Shown here: positions 22,897-31,210 of the stretch, in pieces
Position numbering within the stretch: the first letter of the stretch is position 1
Layout: each line of letters starts with the position of its first letter
Origin: an uncultured Actinomycetes bacterium
Lineage (GTDB): Bacteria > Actinomycetota > Actinomycetes > Nanopelagicales > Nanopelagicaceae
Reading direction: 5' to 3'
NCBI GenBank assembly: GCA_903898855.1
Contig: CAIUHB010000071.1
Span: forward strand, 14,265 to 78,264
DNA: 64,000 nucleotides
Notes under the pieces: generated by a model
What the model was told of the DNA's origin: nothing
Seen by the model: only the letters and a program-made list of their open reading frames with translations
Database searches by the model: none
Position numbers and translations under genes: made by a program

Positions 22897-25800
22897 ATGT
22901 CCGAAGAAATGGTCTTACGTCTTGGCTTCCAGTACATGGGAGAGAGCCAGGCTAAGCAATTTATTTCACGACTTAGCGAAGCACAAAAGGAAGCTATCAA
23001 GGCTGCCTATGGCGTCGACGACCTCAATGTCGCCATTGAAAAGGGCACCCTCAAGCAAATCGAGTATGCTGAGGCAGTTGCAAAGGGCGGCGAAGCCCTT
23101 GCGGCCGCAACTGAATCAACGGACCGTTACCGTAAGGCTAGCCGCGACGCAGCTAAAATGCGTGGCGACTGGGTTTCTGGTCTTGAGAAAAGCACCATTG
23201 CCGTCGAAGAAAACACGGTGGCAATCAACGAAAACGCCGACGCGAGCGAAAAGCTTATCCTCAAGCAAAAAGAGGAAATTGCTGCCCTAAAGGCTCAAGC
23301 GGAAGCCACCCGAGCGGCCGCAGCTGCAAAGGCGAAAGCCGCCAAAGAAGAAGTCAAGCATGTAACCGAAGCCCAGATGAATCAAAATCTGGCCGACCAG
23401 GTTGCGTTTCAGCGCATCTCTTCCCTAAAAAATCTTGAGCTAGCTCAAAGCCATTACTCGAAGAGCTACCTCCGACTCAATAAAATTGCCTCTTCAGCTT
23501 CTCCCGCGCTTGAGCGCGTTGCCACCATGGGTGGTCTTGGCATACTCGGTGGTGCCTACGAAAGCGTTAAGACCTACGCCAACATCAACAAGATTGTCAT
23601 GCAGTCTGTCACTCAAGCTGGCCTTAACCCCAAGGATATTAATTACTACCAACAAGGTATCCTTAAGATTTCGCAAGAAACGGGTCAGTCCGCCCAGGAC
23701 CTTGCCGAAGCTTTGTACCGTGTTTCATCGGGTACCGCTGGTTGGAATGGCCGAACCAAGAAAAACATTCTTGAGATTACCAAAACCGTTTCCGACCTTA
23801 CTACTTTGGGTAACATTAAGTCTGGTGTTCAGCAGGAGCAGGCTGCCCGAGTTGTAACTGCTCTTGTCAACTCAGGACTGCGTGACGTTGGTAAAGACCC
23901 GACCAAGGCCGCGGCGCTCATCAACGCAGCCGTTGGTTCTGGTGACATCAAGATGTCCGAAATGGTTTCCGCTATGGGTCGCGGTACCTTGCTCGCCGCA
24001 AAAGCCCACGGTGTCAGTGCTGCTGACGCAATGTCGTGGGTTGACCTTTTGACCTCGACCGGTACCACTGGTTCCGTTGCTGGTACTTACGTTAAGTCTG
24101 GTCTGTCTCAGTTCCTGACCCCGACTGCTCAGGGTGAAAAAGCGTACGCCATGATTGGCGTCGATTCAGCCACCCTTCAGTCATTGGCTGCCAACAAGGG
24201 CCTTGGCGCAGCTGTTGCCTATTTCGACCAACACATCAAGACATTCAATCCTTTTAAGAACTACCCCAAGACAAAGGGCGCAGGCGGCGAAAAGGGTGCC
24301 GAAAACCAGCTGCAAATGTGGACTGCAAATCAATTCCCGCCAGAATTACTTGCCGAATGGAAGAACGGCTTTAAGGGCTTGACCGGCAAGAAACTTAAAG
24401 ACGCCCAAGACGCCGTTTTTAGTCTCATTGCGACTAAGGCTTTTGGTGGCTCCAAGGGTTTTACGACCATGGCCGCGTTGCTCGAAAACCCGCAAGGATT
24501 TGCAAACATCCGTGCAGCAATTGCTAAAGGCTCCAGCACCGAGCAGTACAAAAAAGATGTCAACCTTGCCGTCAACACTCCGGCTGCGCAATTTAATCGT
24601 ATCAAGAACACGGTAGTTGCCAATCTTTTTGACATCGGCAAAACCCTTACGCCAGCTGCTCTTGCTTTGGGCAAGTTTCTCGCGGGCCTGACAAGTTTTG
24701 TCACGAACTTTAAGCCAGTTCTTGAGATTCTTCTCGGCCTTATTGGCGTTGCCATTGGTAGCGTGCTTAAGGCAAAAACTGCTGGCTTAATGATGAAGGC
24801 TTACCCTATTTTGGGTAATGAGATTGGGCGCCTTGACAAGTTCATGAGCAAAATCGGCCTTGGCGAAAAGTGGGGCAAGGTTGGACCCGAGTTCCGTAAG
24901 CAAGCCGAATTGGCTCGCATGGACAAAGAAGAAAAGCTTGGGAAGCTATACGCTAAGTTTGGCGAAGATGTTGTTGCGTTCGACGAAAAGGGCGTTGCTC
25001 GATTTGTAGGTGCAGTCGATAACCTTATTACTGGCGGAACGCCCGGTAAGTTAAGCGGGGGCGGGGCTACCGGACCGGCAGGAGCCGTCAAGGGTGCCGC
25101 GAAGCTTGGCGAAAAAGATATCTCATTCCTTCAACGCCACGTAGAAGGTGGCGACCTGGCTGGAAAGCGAATCACTAAGACATCAATTGCCGAGCACTAC
25201 GGCATGGACCGCCGAAGCAAGGGCGTTGCCGAAATTTATGACCGTCTTCAAAGCGGCGGGTATATAAACAACAGTTTCTCGTCTAGCGCTATGAAGGATA
25301 TTCGCGGAGCCGCTGGCGCCGAAAAGGCGGTGGCCGAAGGCTCGAGGGCTGCCGCTGGTGCGGAGGGTGCGCTGGCCCGCGGTGGCGGCATTTTGTCAAA
25401 GATTGGCGGAATGGGCGGGGGCCTGGTTGGAGAAATGGGCGGGATGCTTGGCAGCACGCTTGGATTATTGACAGGACCTGTCGGCATGGGCGTCATGGCG
25501 ATGTTGCCAATTGCCCTGCCTCTAATTAGTTCGGGCCTTCGCGCTCTTGGCGCTAGCAGTGTTATAACCCCAACAACTTCCACTGCCTATACTGGAGCGC
25601 TAAACCAGACTCAACTTACAGCTAAGGTTAAAGCCGATAAAGCAAAACTAACCTCTCTCTACGCAAAGCTTCAAAGCACGGGCGTCAGCGGTCCTGCAAA
25701 CGAGGCAAAGAGAAGCGCCTTGATTGGTCAAATTAGCGCGTTGCAAACTCAAATTTCTTCTGAGACCGGAACTATGGGCGGCCTTAGGACAACTCCGGGC

Positions 25801-26703
25801 ATGAAGACGTACGTCAAGAAGCTGACACATCAAAAGTCATTTTTTGACAAGTACGGCAAAAGTCTTTTGTCGCACACGAGAGTAGACAACAATGGCGACT
25901 TTTGGGGAGGCGCGCAGATGGACTACTCTTCGGCGTTTGAACATCAAGTCAATGGTGCCGTTTTTGCTTTGACTCCCGAAAAATTAAAGCAAAAATATGG
26001 CAACGCTCTTCCGGCCGACATTTTAGCTCAGTACAAAAAACAATACTTTAAGTCTTTTAAGGGTGGGTTCCAGTCTGGCGGCACTTTAACCGGACAACAA
26101 AACGTCGAGAAATTTGGGAAATGGTTTACGAAGTATTTGGGCAACTACCGAACTGCGACCAATGCAAACGTTGTTGCAGCCGGAGGTGCCGTTAACGCTA
26201 TTGACCCACAGTTCGCTGCTCAGCAATTGTTCAACAACCAAAACAGCGGTCTTTCTTACTGGCTGAATCGCTCAAAGGACAAAAAGTTTGGCACTAAGAT
26301 GAGCAAGGCCGATGCGGAAAATGCTTACATCAGCCTCCAGCAACAGTCCGGTCAAGCGGCCTACCAGGCAAAGGTTGACAGGGCCTACGCTGCCAATACA
26401 AGCATTCCTGCTGCTCAGCGTGCCGAATATGCTCGACAAGCCGATAGGATGACTGCGCAGTCGCAACAGCTTGCTCAAGCCGCAACCGCCTTGGCAAAGA
26501 AGAAGGGCCTTACCGCGGACGACATCAAGGGCATCGGAACGGCCATGAGTCAGGCTATTTACCAAATGTACCAGGCGCATGGCATTGGTGCCAGCGCTAA
26601 GGATATTGCTGGCGCGTTCCAGGCCGCCCTTACCAACAGCGCCGCGGGCTTAGCAGCAATCGTCAATCAGCACAATTCCAACATTATCATTAGGAACTGG
26701 TAG
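22897..26703 (+). CDS. Tail tape measure protein
   Basis: 1268-aa protein, the longest in the window, right after the chaperones. It has a coiled-coil-rich first 170 residues (ALKAQAEATRAAAAAKAKAAKEEVK), a TP901-type tape-measure core (about 190-480, GQSAQDLAEALYRVSSGTAGW), hydrophobic stretches near 585-625 and 830-890 that could be membrane-active, and a helical C-terminal half. Length sets tail length. An ATT AAATG context with weak AGGTTATT ribosome site. No peptidase domain is apparent. Confidence 0.95.
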   Translation: MSEEMVLRLGFQYMGESQAKQFISRLSEAQKEAIKAAYGVDDLNVAIEKGTLKQIEYAEAVAKGGEALAAATESTDRYRKASRDAAKMRGDWVSGLEKSTIAVEENTVAINENADASEKLILKQKEEIAALKAQAEATRAAAAAKAKAAKEEVKHVTEAQMNQNLADQVAFQRISSLKNLELAQSHYSKSYLRLNKIASSASPALERVATMGGLGILGGAYESVKTYANINKIVMQSVTQAGLNPKDINYYQQGILKISQETGQSAQDLAEALYRVSSGTAGWNGRTKKNILEITKTVSDLTTLGNIKSGVQQEQAARVVTALVNSGLRDVGKDPTKAAALINAAVGSGDIKMSEMVSAMGRGTLLAAKAHGVSAADAMSWVDLLTSTGTTGSVAGTYVKSGLSQFLTPTAQGEKAYAMIGVDSATLQSLAANKGLGAAVAYFDQHIKTFNPFKNYPKTKGAGGEKGAENQLQMWTANQFPPELLAEWKNGFKGLTGKKLKDAQDAVFSLIATKAFGGSKGFTTMAALLENPQGFANIRAAIAKGSSTEQYKKDVNLAVNTPAAQFNRIKNTVVANLFDIGKTLTPAALALGKFLAGLTSFVTNFKPVLEILLGLIGVAIGSVLKAKTAGLMMKAYPILGNEIGRLDKFMSKIGLGEKWGKVGPEFRKQAELARMDKEEKLGKLYAKFGEDVVAFDEKGVARFVGAVDNLITGGTPGKLSGGGATGPAGAVKGAAKLGEKDISFLQRHVEGGDLAGKRITKTSIAEHYGMDRRSKGVAEIYDRLQSGGYINNSFSSSAMKDIRGAAGAEKAVAEGSRAAAGAEGALARGGGILSKIGGMGGGLVGEMGGMLGSTLGLLTGPVGMGVMAMLPIALPLISSGLRALGASSVITPTTSTAYTGALNQTQLTAKVKADKAKLTSLYAKLQSTGVSGPANEAKRSALIGQISALQTQISSETGTMGGLRTTPGMKTYVKKLTHQKSFFDKYGKSLLSHTRVDNNGDFWGGAQMDYSSAFEHQVNGAVFALTPEKLKQKYGNALPADILAQYKKQYFKSFKGGFQSGGTLTGQQNVEKFGKWFTKYLGNYRTATNANVVAAGGAVNAIDPQFAAQQLFNNQNSGLSYWLNRSKDKKFGTKMSKADAENAYISLQQQSGQAAYQAKVDRAYAANTSIPAAQRAEYARQADRMTAQSQQLAQAATALAKKKGLTADDIKGIGTAMSQAIYQMYQAHGIGASAKDIAGAFQAALTNSAAGLAAIVNQHNSNIIIRNW

Positions 26704-26705
26704 TC

Positions 26706-27611
26706 ATGCCAACACATAGCAATACTATCGTAACGCTTACTCCGGTTAATTTGTCATCTTTAAATGTCAGTGGCAACATGTACTCCAGCATTGACTTTAT
26801 GCTTCTCGGGGACGCTACATTTAATCTTAGCGGTAGCGGTGGGTGGCAAGTTGTTGACCGCCCCAAGCAAGTTGCCGCTACCCAGTGGTTTGACCGTTCG
26901 CCATTTCAGTTGCAATTTGATGGCCTGCTTGATGGTGACTACGGCAATGAATATGTAGCTGGGGCGCTTTGGCCAGCAGGGTGGGTAGGCTCTAAGCCTT
27001 ATTGGATAGAAGGTTACAACACCAACACTCGCGATGTTTCCCCGGGACAATTTGGAGGTTCGCTCGACATCCAATATAAAAGCTCTGGCGACTATCTTTT
27101 TGGCAGTACAAATAGCGTCGAAGCAATGTGTGCACAGCTAAAACAATGGCTTAATCCCGTTCCCGGAACTCACCAACCTCCAGTTTTAAATGTGGCTGGC
27201 CCCGTAGAAGGTACGGAAAAAGTTTGGGTTTTGTACAACCTTGAGTTTGGCGAAGCGTTTCGCGACCAAAATACCGGAACCCGTTTTCAGCAAAAAGTCA
27301 AGATAACCCTATACGAATACAACCCGTCTATCTCGACACAAATTGGTTACTACAACTTAACGCCCGCGCAAATCTATGCCTTGAACCCACCGCCATCTCC
27401 AGTGGGCGGTGGACCCGTCTCTAGCAAGAAATACGTCATTGCCAAGGGGGATACTTTTGCCAAGATTCTTGCAAAGCTTTACCCACACAGCACCGTGAAG
27501 GCAACTATTCGTCAAAACCAATTCCTAGCTCTCAATCCAACAGGTTTTAGTTTCAGCAAGCTAAATAGTGGTAAGATGGTCGGTAAGACTATCAAGGTGC
27601 CTACCTCTTAA
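26706..27611 (+). CDS. LysM-containing baseplate/tail protein
   Basis: 301-aa protein two bases after the tape-measure gene. The C-terminal about 60 residues are a LysM domain (KYVIAKGDTFAKILAKLYP, then FLALNPTGFSF...VGKTIKVP), which in phages holds the tail hub together (gp53-like) or contacts peptidoglycan. The first 210 residues are beta-rich with Trp/Tyr. A Pro/Gly linker joins the two. Precedes the hub gene, as in many myoviruses. Confidence 0.83.
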   Translation: MPTHSNTIVTLTPVNLSSLNVSGNMYSSIDFMLLGDATFNLSGSGGWQVVDRPKQVAATQWFDRSPFQLQFDGLLDGDYGNEYVAGALWPAGWVGSKPYWIEGYNTNTRDVSPGQFGGSLDIQYKSSGDYLFGSTNSVEAMCAQLKQWLNPVPGTHQPPVLNVAGPVEGTEKVWVLYNLEFGEAFRDQNTGTRFQQKVKITLYEYNPSISTQIGYYNLTPAQIYALNPPPSPVGGGPVSSKKYVIAKGDTFAKILAKLYPHSTVKATIRQNQFLALNPTGFSFSKLNSGKMVGKTIKVPTS

Positions 27612-27613
27612 TT

Positions 27614-28609
27614 ATGACAGCCGGGTTTACCAACAACATGACGTTGGGAAACTTTACCTTAAACGGTAAACCACTTCCCACCGACTGGACGCAAGCAATC
27701 ATTAACATATTCATTCAACGTACCATGATGGGCGTTGACACTTTGACGATGCAACTTTCTGACCCTCAACGTCTTTTGCTACGTCAGATTGTCAAACCGG
27801 GTGCAACGGTAACCGTTGATGGTCTTAGCTTTACGTTGGTGCAATTCATGAAGGCGTCCGACCAGTTGCAGCTTGTGATGGAATCAACCGGCGTTCACAC
27901 CATGCGCAATCTTTCGCGAGGTGGTATGACGTATTACCACAATAATAACGCTGCTTCAGCCGAGGTTACACAATTCTTAGCGGCTCTCGCTGGGCCGGCA
28001 GGCCTTCAGGTTTCCGGACCGGACTATGCGACTACTTGGCGCAAGCTAGTCACAACCCAGCAGCAGTCTCAGATTAACTTTAACGGTTTAGTGGCCTTGC
28101 AACAAGGCACCACAACTGACCCCTACGAAAATGCATGGACCGCGGCAAGCCGTACCGCTTCAACCGTTGGTTGGCGTATGTGGGAATCAAACAACATTAT
28201 TTATTTTGGACCTGACGAATACTGGCTTGGTAACTTGACGGGCGGAATCCCGCCCATTAATAACGCCATGGGCCTCGGCGGCAAGGTCCCAATTCTGCAA
28301 GAATTTACCCAATCTATTCAGCTCATTGACTTTGACTGGGACATTGGGAAGGCTTATTCTCAGGCTACGGTAACTTGCATGTTGGATAGTTTTGACTTTC
28401 AAGTTGGCGAAGTGGTAGAATTGGCAAACGTTGGCCCGGCATCTGGCTACTGGTTAGTGGCAGGAATCCAACGTGACTTCTATATGCCGCAAGCTACATT
28501 AACTTTGCAGGTTCCTATGCCGTTCGTGTCCGTATTCGACCCCAGCTCCAAGCCGGTTTCGGGTTTCCCATTGGTACCGTCCAGCAAGCTGTCAGGATTC
28601 TTAATATGA
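27614..28609 (+). CDS. Baseplate hub protein (gpD-like)
   Basis: 331-aa protein following the LysM protein and overlapping the spike gene by ATGA, the usual D/V order of P2-like baseplates. Features of late-control gpD/gp27-like hubs: an opening beta domain with VDTLTMQLSDPQRLLLRQ, a middle segment where short hub domains occur, and a C-terminal strand series (QATVTCMLDSFDFQVGEVVELA). It would form the trimeric hub that carries the spike. Confidence 0.75.
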   Translation: MTAGFTNNMTLGNFTLNGKPLPTDWTQAIINIFIQRTMMGVDTLTMQLSDPQRLLLRQIVKPGATVTVDGLSFTLVQFMKASDQLQLVMESTGVHTMRNLSRGGMTYYHNNNAASAEVTQFLAALAGPAGLQVSGPDYATTWRKLVTTQQQSQINFNGLVALQQGTTTDPYENAWTAASRTASTVGWRMWESNNIIYFGPDEYWLGNLTGGIPPINNAMGLGGKVPILQEFTQSIQLIDFDWDIGKAYSQATVTCMLDSFDFQVGEVVELANVGPASGYWLVAGIQRDFYMPQATLTLQVPMPFVSVFDPSSKPVSGFPLVPSSKLSGFLI

Positions 28610-30498
28610 GAGGCCCCGACTCAAACGCCTGGCTCCAGGCCGTAGTTAAAAATCAATTTGGCGGGACACTAACCTCCATCCCCGCAAATACCGGCATGTT
28701 CTATGCCGTTGTTGTTGACACCGACGCGACCAACTCGTCGCTTGAGACCGGATTAATGCGAGTTAAGATTCCGCAAATCAATGGGCAGAATCCCTACCCA
28801 CCTACTCCATATCCCGGTTCCACTGCGCCCCCGGCAGGCACTACGGCAGTAGTGGCATTTTCTGGATTTGGCGCTGTCCCCATGGTGCTTGGTTTTATGA
28901 ATTGGCAAGGAAGCCAGTTCAGAATGGGTTCTGGCGCGCCAGCCTCTTCGCTTGGTTCGGTCGGCGACACGTACCTCGACTACACCGCGTCTGTAATATA
29001 CGGCCCCAAAACCTCAACTGGCTGGGGTACTGGACACACAATTGGTGGAAGCGGGGGAAGCGGAGTTACTTCTGTAACAGCAGGAGACTCAAGCATAACA
29101 ATTGGTGGAACATCTACCGCGCCGACCGTTCGGGTTAGCCCCGCCGGCACCTCAGGCACTTACGGTTCTGCAACCCAGGTTCCCAGTATCACAACTGATT
29201 CAACTGGGCGCATCACTTCCATCACAGTGAGCGCTCCGCTAGATGCAACAAAATTACCGCTATCCGGTGGGACTTTGACCGGCTCACTCTATGGCACAAC
29301 TGCAACATGGTCTGGCGAAGACACGGCAACCGACTTCAAGGCAACCGGCCTTACAGGAGCTACGGCTGGCGCACGTTTTGTTGGCGGCACTGTTTCAGGC
29401 TATCCAACTACAGGCACGTTTCAAGTTGGAGACTTTGTGGTCGACCAATCTGCAACGGTTTGGATTTGCGTTGCTGCGGGTAGTCCCGGCACGTGGTCTC
29501 CCAGCGAGAGCGTTTCCGTTGTTCGTCAAGCTGCCGCGCCTTCCCCGACTTTGCTCGGACAAATCTGGGTTGTTTCCGGTGGCGGTGGTGCTACCGCGAC
29601 GCTTCCCGCTTCGCCGCTCGAGGGGTCAACATGGGGCGTTATTAACAACAGCAATAGCAGCGTCACCATTTATTCGGCTAGTGGTCAGAAACTGAACATC
29701 GGAAACCAACAGTTTAATTCAACTCAGCCGTACACCGTTGACAAAAGTGGCGTGTACCTGTTCATGTACAGCCCTGCTGACTCAACCTGGTACGCCACTA
29801 CCGCAAATGACATTGGCGACACCATCAACACGCTTGCCATTAACCGCGGTGGCACCAACCTAACTACCTCTGGTTCTGCTGGACAACGTTTAATTTCTAA
29901 CGGCTCGAGCTATAACCAGAGTTTAGACGCTGCTGTGACATACTCCGGCTTGTGGGGTAGCGCTGGCCCGGCTATTCAAAACTTTGATTTTCCCACAACT
30001 TTTTTGGCTGATGCCAGCACCCCTCAGGCAAGTCTTACCAAGGGTACCGTTTATTGCACGGCCATTTACGTCCCTTACGCAATCACAGCTTCTAAGATTT
30101 GGATTGGCTGCGGCGCCAGCGTTGCCTGTAACTGCACCTTGGGCCTTTATAGCTCAACGGCGCAGTTGGGTTACACCGGAACAGTGACCACCACGACACA
30201 GGGCGTTCAAAGCGGAACGTTAACAGCAACCAGCACGGGTTCACTTAGCCTTACTCCAGGTTGGTACTACATTGCCGTTGTCAGCACGACCACTAACACG
30301 ACCAACATCTGGGGCGCAAATGCAGCAAACGCTGTGTTTGTCAACATGGGGACAACCTCCGGAACCGCCAGCACTCTTACTGGCCGCACTTGCATTTTGC
30401 AGACAAGCAATACAACCGGAATTACCAGCAACAGTCCGGCGGTTTCTGGTGTCACCCCAACAATGTCGCCATTGCTTTTCTGGGCGGGCATTAGCTAA
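28606..30498 (+). CDS. Baseplate spike with OB-fold and fibre-like extension
   Basis: 630 aa. Residues about 25-110 are a gpV/gp5-like OB-fold (GMFYAVVVDTDAT; GLMRVKIPQINGQ; TTAVVAFSGFGAVPMVLGFMNW), which crowns the hub. The remainder is not a short membrane-piercing needle but about 500 residues of Ser/Thr/Gly-rich beta structure (GGSGVTSVTAGDSSITIGGT; LPLSGGTLTGSLYG), like phage tail-fibre repeats. So spike and fibre domains appear fused. ATGA overlap with the hub gene. Confidence 0.78.
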   Translation: MRGPDSNAWLQAVVKNQFGGTLTSIPANTGMFYAVVVDTDATNSSLETGLMRVKIPQINGQNPYPPTPYPGSTAPPAGTTAVVAFSGFGAVPMVLGFMNWQGSQFRMGSGAPASSLGSVGDTYLDYTASVIYGPKTSTGWGTGHTIGGSGGSGVTSVTAGDSSITIGGTSTAPTVRVSPAGTSGTYGSATQVPSITTDSTGRITSITVSAPLDATKLPLSGGTLTGSLYGTTATWSGEDTATDFKATGLTGATAGARFVGGTVSGYPTTGTFQVGDFVVDQSATVWICVAAGSPGTWSPSESVSVVRQAAAPSPTLLGQIWVVSGGGGATATLPASPLEGSTWGVINNSNSSVTIYSASGQKLNIGNQQFNSTQPYTVDKSGVYLFMYSPADSTWYATTANDIGDTINTLAINRGGTNLTTSGSAGQRLISNGSSYNQSLDAAVTYSGLWGSAGPAIQNFDFPTTFLADASTPQASLTKGTVYCTAIYVPYAITASKIWIGCGASVACNCTLGLYSSTAQLGYTGTVTTTTQGVQSGTLTATSTGSLSLTPGWYYIAVVSTTTNTTNIWGANAANAVFVNMGTTSGTASTLTGRTCILQTSNTTGITSNSPAVSGVTPTMSPLLFWAGIS

Positions 30499-30544
30499 TG
30501 CCGAAACCCTTTATTTTTAAGGTAAAATTGTCAACGGGGATTCC

Positions 30545-31210
30545 ATGGCGCAACCGATAACTAATTTAACTGGGGTTTGGGTGCCTAATGCGGGCATCAA
30601 TTTGTCATGGACGGCCGCCGAAGACGTAACTTCTACGTCGACTTACGAAATCTACTATTTGGCCAACGGAAAATACGTTCAATATGCTGTTGCTGCCCCC
30701 AAGCCGGTTCGAGTGGCGGGGACTTCGAGCGTTTCTCTGAGCCCGCCGGCAACCACTTTTACATTTCCGTGGTCGATTATGGTAACCTTAGGGCCCAGCA
30801 ACAATACCCCCTCTGCCATTACCATGGCCGTTCAGCATGTTACTTACGCGGGAGAAGAATCAGCGCTTGTAACAGCTACGATTTACCCTCCCGCTGTTGG
30901 CCCCAAAAACGCACCGCATATGCGAAATGGTTTTTTTCTTGACGCATACGGACAGACCACGGTATCAGAAGAAAATTCTCAAGACGAAATTTATGACAAT
31001 GTTTCTATGATTTTGGGAACAACTGTTGGACAACGTACATTAGTTCCAGCTTTTGGTATCCCAGACCTAACATTTGCGCGCATCAATCCTGCCGACATTG
31101 AAAGCATGGTCGCTGAGTGGGAAAAGCGAGCTCGAGTAAATATCGCTGTTTCTTACGATAATTCAAACCAGGCGTTAATATCCGCCTCGATTCAAATTAA
31201 TGGAGCATAA
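30545..31210 (+). CDS. gp25-like baseplate wedge protein with N-terminal Fn3-like domain
   Basis: 221 aa. Residues 8-115 look like a fibronectin type III domain (GINLSWTAAEDVTSTSTYEIYYLANGKY). Residues about 130-221 match the GPW/gp25 baseplate family: DNVSMILGTTVGQRTLVPAFGIPDL, then EWEKRARVNI. gp25 is normally a stand-alone protein of about 110-140 aa, so the fusion is unusual. A TAAAAT hexamer lies upstream at 30523-30528. TAATG overlap with the gpJ-like gene. Confidence 0.82.
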   Translation: MAQPITNLTGVWVPNAGINLSWTAAEDVTSTSTYEIYYLANGKYVQYAVAAPKPVRVAGTSSVSLSPPATTFTFPWSIMVTLGPSNNTPSAITMAVQHVTYAGEESALVTATIYPPAVGPKNAPHMRNGFFLDAYGQTTVSEENSQDEIYDNVSMILGTTVGQRTLVPAFGIPDLTFARINPADIESMVAEWEKRARVNIAVSYDNSNQALISASIQINGA

